10,878 nucleotides of DNA. Origin: Elstera litoralis. GTDB lineage: Bacteria > Pseudomonadota > Alphaproteobacteria > Elsterales > Elsteraceae. Location of the stretch: the NCBI RefSeq assembly GCF_000963705.1, contig NZ_LAJY01000128.1, forward strand, positions 1 to 10,878, in the 5' to 3' direction. A program made the translations under genes and the position numbers. The notes beneath the pieces were generated by a model. It was not told where the DNA came from. It saw only the letters and a program-made list of their open reading frames with translations, and searched no databases. Positions 7,340 through 10,878 of this stretch are shown piece after piece. How positions within the stretch are numbered: position 1 is the stretch's first letter; each line of letters starts with the position of its first letter.

Positions 7340-7760
7340 TTGGCTGACATGTATAAAGTAATTTTTGAGTTAACATGAACCCCAACCCCCATCACTTCCT
7401 ACGCTTAACCGCATACACAGGATGCGAGATTCTTATTTATAGCCTTATGCCAATGATAATAATTTTATTCCTCCAATGGTTATTTTTTGCTCTGGCAGCA
7501 TTTATATTTTTTCCAATACTCATTTTTGGTGGTGCAGGCTGGTGGGGCTTTATTAAAACAGCCGCTCGCACACTCAAAGGCGAATCGAGCTTTAGGATGT
7601 TCGATACCGTTATGATATTCTTTGGAATGGTTATCTATGTTCCATACCTAATATGGGCCGGTGACGGTTTTTTTATGACAAAAACCTCAGGTTCTGGGAC
7701 TGTAATTGCCTATTTGATTAATCTGTCACCGATTTTAATGGGAGTAACGTTGCTCGTTCG
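7340..7760. other. AT-rich island
   Basis: From about 7340 to 7760 the base composition falls sharply compared with the GC-rich flanks, with runs such as ttatttttt, aattttattc and gttttttttatg. Both edges are abrupt: GC-rich gltX upstream sequence on the left, and the DCC gene's 3' end on the right. This suggests a small foreign insertion. No terminal inverted repeats, flanking duplications or transposase were seen. Confidence 0.55.
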
Positions 7761-7860
7761 GCGCTTTCTCCTGACGCTCAAGCACCCCGACGCCGCCGAT
7801 CCCACGCAAACAGTAGCGGGGCCAGAACCCGATCATAGAGCGCCACCGCCAGCGGCTTGA
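7375..7860 (+). CDS. Unrecognised small membrane protein in an AT-rich island
   Basis: This 161-residue protein is not one I recognise. It is strongly hydrophobic. Two closely spaced membrane segments lie at about 18-52 (YSLMPMIIILFLQWLFFALA and the following residues), one at about 78-98 (VMIFFGMVIYVPYLIWAGDG) and one at about 109-128 (VIAYLINLSPILMGVTLLV), giving roughly four transmembrane helices. The last 30 or so residues (HPDAADPTQTVAGPEPDHRAPPPAA) are hydrophilic and GC-rich. They lie antisense to the DCC gene, so they probably do not descend from the original protein. The ATG at 7375 has only a weak GAG upstream, and a TATAAA stretch lies about 20 bp before it. Codon and base use differ from all neighbours. 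It may be a truncated transferred gene reading into its neighbour. Confidence 0.5.
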   Translation: MNPNPHHFLRLTAYTGCEILIYSLMPMIIILFLQWLFFALAAFIFFPILIFGGAGWWGFIKTAARTLKGESSFRMFDTVMIFFGMVIYVPYLIWAGDGFFMTKTSGSGTVIAYLINLSPILMGVTLLVRRFLLTLKHPDAADPTQTVAGPEPDHRAPPPAA

Positions 7861-8158
7861 TCCCCCGCGCGCCGACGATCCGCCCGAGCCAGCGGTAGCG
7901 CGGCAGATGCGACCAGAGCAGCAGGAAGCCGTCCACGCCGATATGAACCCTGCCTTGAGCATCGAGCACATGCAGGCGCTTGCGCACCGCAATCGGATCG
8001 AAGCCGCGCGCCCGCGCCGCCTCGGGGTCGCGGCCAATGTCGATCCAGCCGAGGCCGAGGCCCGCGCGGGCATCCTGGGCGCGGTAATGGTCGATTTCCG
8101 TCCGGCAGACCGGGCAGGAGCCATTGTAGAGGGTGGTGCAGACGGGGGGCTTGCTCAT
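7778..8158 (-). CDS. DCC-family thiol-disulfide oxidoreductase (DUF393)
   Basis: This 126-residue protein opens VCTTLYNGSCPVCRTEIDHY. The thioredoxin-like CPVC motif (Cys15 and Cys18) sits in the DGxCPxC context typical of the DCC/DUF393 family, here with Asn in place of Asp. It continues with LHVLDAQGRVHIGVDGF and ends with WLGRIVGARGIKPLAVALYDRV, also family-typical. The redox partner is unknown. The ATG at 8158 overlaps the livH stop by 4 nt (ATGA), so it is probably translated from the livH message. Its 3' end overlaps the converging AT-rich ORF by 83 bp. Its length is normal for the family. Confidence 0.8.
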   Translation of the reverse strand: MSKPPVCTTLYNGSCPVCRTEIDHYRAQDARAGLGLGWIDIGRDPEAARARGFDPIAVRKRLHVLDAQGRVHIGVDGFLLLWSHLPRYRWLGRIVGARGIKPLAVALYDRVLAPLLFAWDRRRRGA

Positions 8159-9503
8159 GAACTCGTCTCGTTGCGCGTGCCGAACAATCCCGTTGGGCGG
8201 AGGATCAACACGCCGACCAGCAGCACGAACACGGCCAGATCGCGCATCTCGTTAGAGATAAAGGCGGCGAAGAGGATTTCAACCAGCCCGACCAGCATCG
8301 CCCCCGCCATCGCCCCCGTCAGCGTGCCGATCCCACCGAGAATGGCCCCGGTCAGGGCTTTGAAGCCCAAGGCGAGGCCGATGCTATGGTCGGTCTGGCC
8401 GTAATAGACCACCGACACCAACCCGCCGACGCCCGCAAGCGCCGTTGAAAGCGCAAAGGCCCGCGCGATGACGGCATTTACCGGCACCCCGAGCAGCCCC
8501 GCCATTGTGGGATCGGCGGCGCAAGCGCGCAAATCCCGCCCAAAGCGGGTGCGCTGCACGGTATTGTGCAATAGCAGGCCGATGACCGCCGTCAGCAGAA
8601 TAATGGCAAGCTGGCTAAAGCTGAAATGCACGGTCGACTCGCCCAGATGCAGGGTCCAGCCGCCTTGGATCAGGGGGGAAAGAATCTTGCCGCGCGCTCC
8701 TTGGGCGATCAGCACCGAATTCTGCACCACCAGCGACAGGCCAATCGCGGCCACCAGCGGCGAGAGCCGATTACCGCGCCCGATGGGCCGGTAGACCGTC
8801 CGGTCGATCACCGAGCCCAGCACCCCGCCATAGGCTAAGACCGCCATCAGGGCGGCGGGCAGCAGAATCCAGGCACTCTCCACCCCCGCCATGCCGAGGG
8901 CGAGAATGACGATGACGGCCAGGATTGAGCCGACCATCGCCAACTCGCCAAAGGCAAAATTCACGATTTCCAGCAGGCTGAAGATCAGCGCATAGCCAAC
9001 CGCGATGAGCGCATAGAGGCTGCCGACAGTGAGCGCATTCAGAAGCTGCTGAAGCCCATAGGCCGAACCCGCCAGCGCGGATTTCGAGATGGGCTGCGCC
9101 GGATCGAAGCGCTTTACCCCCTCCCCGGCCAGGCGCTCCCAAACCTCCAAAACAATCAACTCCCGCTCCGACAGCGGCCCGCCCCGGAGGGTCTCGGCGG
9201 CGCGTAAGGGGGATTTTCCAGCGCTTTTGCCCGGTCGGCGAAATGACAGGTTAGCGCATCAGTCTGCCCCTCCCCCCAGCGCCAAGCGATTCGGACCGAC
9301 AGCGGGCCGATTTGTTCGGGCAGGGCTCGGATGATCGTTTCGCCGATAGGCTCAAAGGCCCCCGTGAGGGCGGCGCAGGCGCGAAACAAATCATCCGGCT
9401 TGCGCGCGCAGGAACTCAGCAGCAGTCCCGCGAGCATCAGCACGCCAAGGCAGGGGAGCCCGCGCCGCAGCAGACGCCATAGGAAAGCCATAATCAGCGT
9501 CAA
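8155..9503 (-). CDS. livH: Branched-chain amino acid ABC transporter permease (LivH type) with N-terminal extension, frameshifted
   Basis: The region from about 9100 down to 8155 encodes a LivH permease: NALTVGSLYALIAVGYALIF, FAFGELAMVG, DRTVYRPIG, many transmembrane helices, and LGFKALTGAILGGIGTLTGA, the loop that contacts the ATPase. It ends RPTGLFG. Upstream, a frame from 9503 encodes a membrane segment (about 14-31) and an extracytoplasmic stretch (YAPP near 100) that as written stops at 9156. Supplying one G at about 9195 joins them as APPETLRGGPLSERELIVLEVW, giving one 449-residue protein. A hydrophilic stretch before the first LivH helix makes no sense as a LivH start, which supports the fusion. 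The TTG at 9503 has GAGG 6 nt upstream; the ATG at 9491 is an alternative. No other liv genes are adjacent. Confidence 0.82.
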
Positions 9504-9519
9504 TTCTAGCCTCGACCCC

Positions 9520-9535
9520 TCGCAAGCGATTGCGA
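9520..9535. repeat. Perfect inverted repeat in the divergent region
   Basis: TCGCAA (9520-9525) and TTGCGA (9530-9535) flank GCGA. It could be a regulator half-site pair for livH or the efflux gene, or a first hairpin of a plus-strand RNA that ends at the terminator just downstream. Confidence 0.4.
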
Positions 9536-9541
9536 CCTATA

Positions 9542-9581
9542 CCCTGCCCTGCAACTTGTCGGGCGGGGTTCTTTTTTTTTT
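9542..9581 (+). terminator. Rho-independent terminator, plus strand
   Basis: CCCTGCCC (9542-9549) pairs with GGGCGGGG (9561-9568) over 8 bp (one G-T wobble) around an 11-nt loop. The stem is followed by TTC and an unbroken run of ten T (9572-9581). This is a textbook intrinsic terminator reading rightwards. No plus-strand protein gene ends here. It lies in the divergent region, upstream of the efflux adaptor gene and antisense to the leader of livH. Confidence 0.75.
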
Positions 9582-9693
9582 GCGATGCACCGAAGTTGCG
9601 GGGATGAGCCAGCCCCCGGAATCCTATATAAGATTAGGCGTAGTCTGACCGCCGTCGGTTTTCAAGGGCGGCTACGATTGGGATGGGGTTCGA

Positions 9694-10878
9694 ATGCGGG
9701 CGAAATATGGTTGGCTGGGCGCGGGTCTGGTCTTGGCGGTCGGCGGGATTCTGCTCTGGCAATCCCCGACAATGCGGGATCAGATCACCGCCAAAATCAC
9801 CGGAACCAGCGCCGCGCCAGCGGGGGCGGCCCCGGCAGGCCAAGCGGGCGGCCGCCGCGCGATGAGCCAGCCGGTTTTCGCTGCAATGGTGGAGCGCGGC
9901 CCGCAGCCGATTGAGATTACCGCCATCGGGTCAGTGCAAGCCGCCGAGGTGGTTGGGGTTAAATCCCGGCTCGATGGCATTATTCTGAATGTCCATATCA
10001 TTGATGGCCAGGAAGTGAAGGAAGGCGATCTGCTCTTCACCCTCGATGGCCGCTCGATTGAGGCGCAATTGCGCCAAGCCGAAGCCAATTTGCAGCGCGA
10101 CCTTGCGGTTTCGGCCAATGCCAAACGCACCTTGGAGCGCCAGCAGGCGCTGGTTGCAAGCAATATCGCCTCGCAGCAGGCCTTCGATACCGCCCGCACC
10201 GCCGCTACCACCGCCGATCAATCGATCAAAGCTAGCCAAGCGCAGATCGACTCGCTGCGCGTCAGCATGGGCTATACCAAAATCACCGCACCGATCAGCG
10301 GGCGCGCCGGGGAAATCAAGCTCACCAAGGGCAATCTGGTGAAAGCCAATGATACCTCAACCCTCGTGACGATCCGCAAGCTGCGCCCGATCAATGTGAT
10401 TTTCTCAGTCCCGCAGAAGCATTTCTCGGAAATGCGCGAGGCGATGGCCACCGGTAAAGTCGGCGTCGTCGCGCAGATCCCCGATCAGCCCGACCGGCGC
10501 GTCGTCGGCGAAGTCAGCTTCTACGATAATACCATCGACCAGACCACCGGCACCTTCCAGACTAAGGCGATCTTCCCGAACGACGATAATAGCCTGTGGC
10601 CGGGCATGTTCGCGCCGCTCACCGTGCGCTTCGGCGTGGAGCAGGATGCGCTCAGCGTGCCGAGTGCGGCCATTCAGACCGGCCAGCAGGGCCAATACGT
10701 CTACGCCATCGTTCCGGCGGAAGGCGGCGCGGAGGCCAAGCAAGCCGAATTGCGCCCCGTTACCGTCGCCCGCACGGTCGGCAACCGCAGCATTATCGCC
10801 AAAGGTCTGGCCGTTGGTGACACCGTTGTGACCGATGGCCAATTGCGCCTGACCAATGGGGTTCGGGTGGAAGTGCGC
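9694..10878 (+). CDS. RND efflux periplasmic adaptor (membrane fusion protein), cut by the window edge
   Basis: 395 codons are visible with no stop. The ATG at 9694 has a GGGATGGGG purine-rich sequence just upstream. An N-terminal membrane anchor spans about 5-22 (YGWLGAGLVLAVGGILLW) with no lipobox Cys, followed by an Ala/Gly-rich linker. The lipoyl/barrel-sandwich half-motif is at about 79-120 (SRLDGIILNVHIIDGQEVKEG). An alpha-helical hairpin at about 122-190 is rich in Gln and Ala. The second lipoyl half, YTKITAPISGRAG, is at 194-206. Beta-barrel and membrane-proximal domains follow (NTIDQTTGTFQTKAIFPN, LWPGMFAPLTVRFG, then SVPSAAIQTG). This is the MdtA/AcrA-like layout linking an inner-membrane RND pump to an outer-membrane channel. 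The pump gene should follow to the right. Substrate is unknown. Confidence 0.9.
   Translation, partial: MRAKYGWLGAGLVLAVGGILLWQSPTMRDQITAKITGTSAAPAGAAPAGQAGGRRAMSQPVFAAMVERGPQPIEITAIGSVQAAEVVGVKSRLDGIILNVHIIDGQEVKEGDLLFTLDGRSIEAQLRQAEANLQRDLAVSANAKRTLERQQALVASNIASQQAFDTARTAATTADQSIKASQAQIDSLRVSMGYTKITAPISGRAGEIKLTKGNLVKANDTSTLVTIRKLRPINVIFSVPQKHFSEMREAMATGKVGVVAQIPDQPDRRVVGEVSFYDNTIDQTTGTFQTKAIFPNDDNSLWPGMFAPLTVRFGVEQDALSVPSAAIQTGQQGQYVYAIVPAEGGAEAKQAELRPVTVARTVGNRSIIAKGLAVGDTVVTDGQLRLTNGVRVEVR

Noticed and set aside
6057..7361. A 434-codon open frame on the plus strand
   Set aside because: It lies wholly antisense to gltX, is rich in Arg, Gln and His as expected for the reverse of GC-rich coding DNA, and shows no domain.
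9400..9503. Lipoprotein signal (LSSC) at the N-terminus of the livH extension
   Set aside because: LLLSSC fits a lipobox, which would suggest a separate lipoprotein, but the one-base repair fuses it to LivH. A cleaved lipoprotein signal on a polytopic permease is unusual, so I leave it as a membrane segment.
9596..9632. Promoter for the efflux adaptor using TTGCGG and TATATA/TATAAG
   Set aside because: The spacing of about 23 bp is too long for a standard sigma70-type promoter, so only the AT-rich element is noted.
1..10878. CRISPR array, tRNA, rRNA, insertion sequence or phage genes
   Set aside because: No regularly spaced repeats, tRNA-like clover-leaf, rRNA sequence, transposase or phage motifs were seen on either strand.

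Overview
The window reads as chromosomal DNA from a GC-rich alphaproteobacterium, most likely from the Rhodospirillales. Supporting signs are a MipZ-type division-site ATPase (a mostly alphaproteobacterial protein), an alphaproteobacterial style of OPRT and GltX, frequent 4-nt gene overlaps and a high GC content by eye. Genus and species cannot be fixed from the sequence alone.

Positions 1-3984 (minus strand): a compact run that appears co-transcribed in the order enoyl-CoA hydratase/isomerase, mipZ, galU, ugd, then the first codons of a gene that could be a phosphomannomutase/phosphoglucomutase and leaves the window at base 1. GalU makes UDP-glucose and Ugd oxidises it to UDP-glucuronate, so the downstream part supplies precursors for surface polysaccharide. 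MipZ places the division site.

Positions 4125-5852 (plus strand): pyrE (orotate phosphoribosyltransferase, pyrimidine synthesis), then a two-gene Xre/ParS-type antitoxin and RES-domain toxin module with its own short upstream region and a 4-nt overlap. Positions 5874-7262 (minus strand): gltX, glutamyl-tRNA synthetase, convergent with the toxin.

Positions 7263-9503: a small AT-rich island carries an unrecognised membrane protein (7375-7860, plus). Its 3' end runs antisense into a DCC-family thiol-disulfide oxidoreductase (7778-8158, minus). That gene overlaps by 4 nt a LivH-type branched-chain amino acid ABC permease with an N-terminal extracytoplasmic extension (8155-9503, minus). No livM, livG, livF or livK is present. 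Positions 9504-9693 are a divergent intergenic region with a clear plus-strand intrinsic terminator preceded by a small inverted repeat. From 9694 to the right edge lies the start of an RND efflux periplasmic adaptor.

The strongest unusual signal is that four separate genes (enoyl-CoA hydratase, pyrE, RES toxin, livH) are each broken by one single-base indel, with well-conserved protein continuing in the next frame. In every case the repaired gene is a whole number of codons ending at the expected stop. Four such breaks in genes of unrelated function, one of them pyrE, point more to indel errors in the assembly than to biology, but this must be settled from reads. Beyond that the candidates for something new are the RNA-like element at about 9500-9581 and the AT-rich orphan gene. 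I do not see convincing evidence of a novel multi-gene system here.
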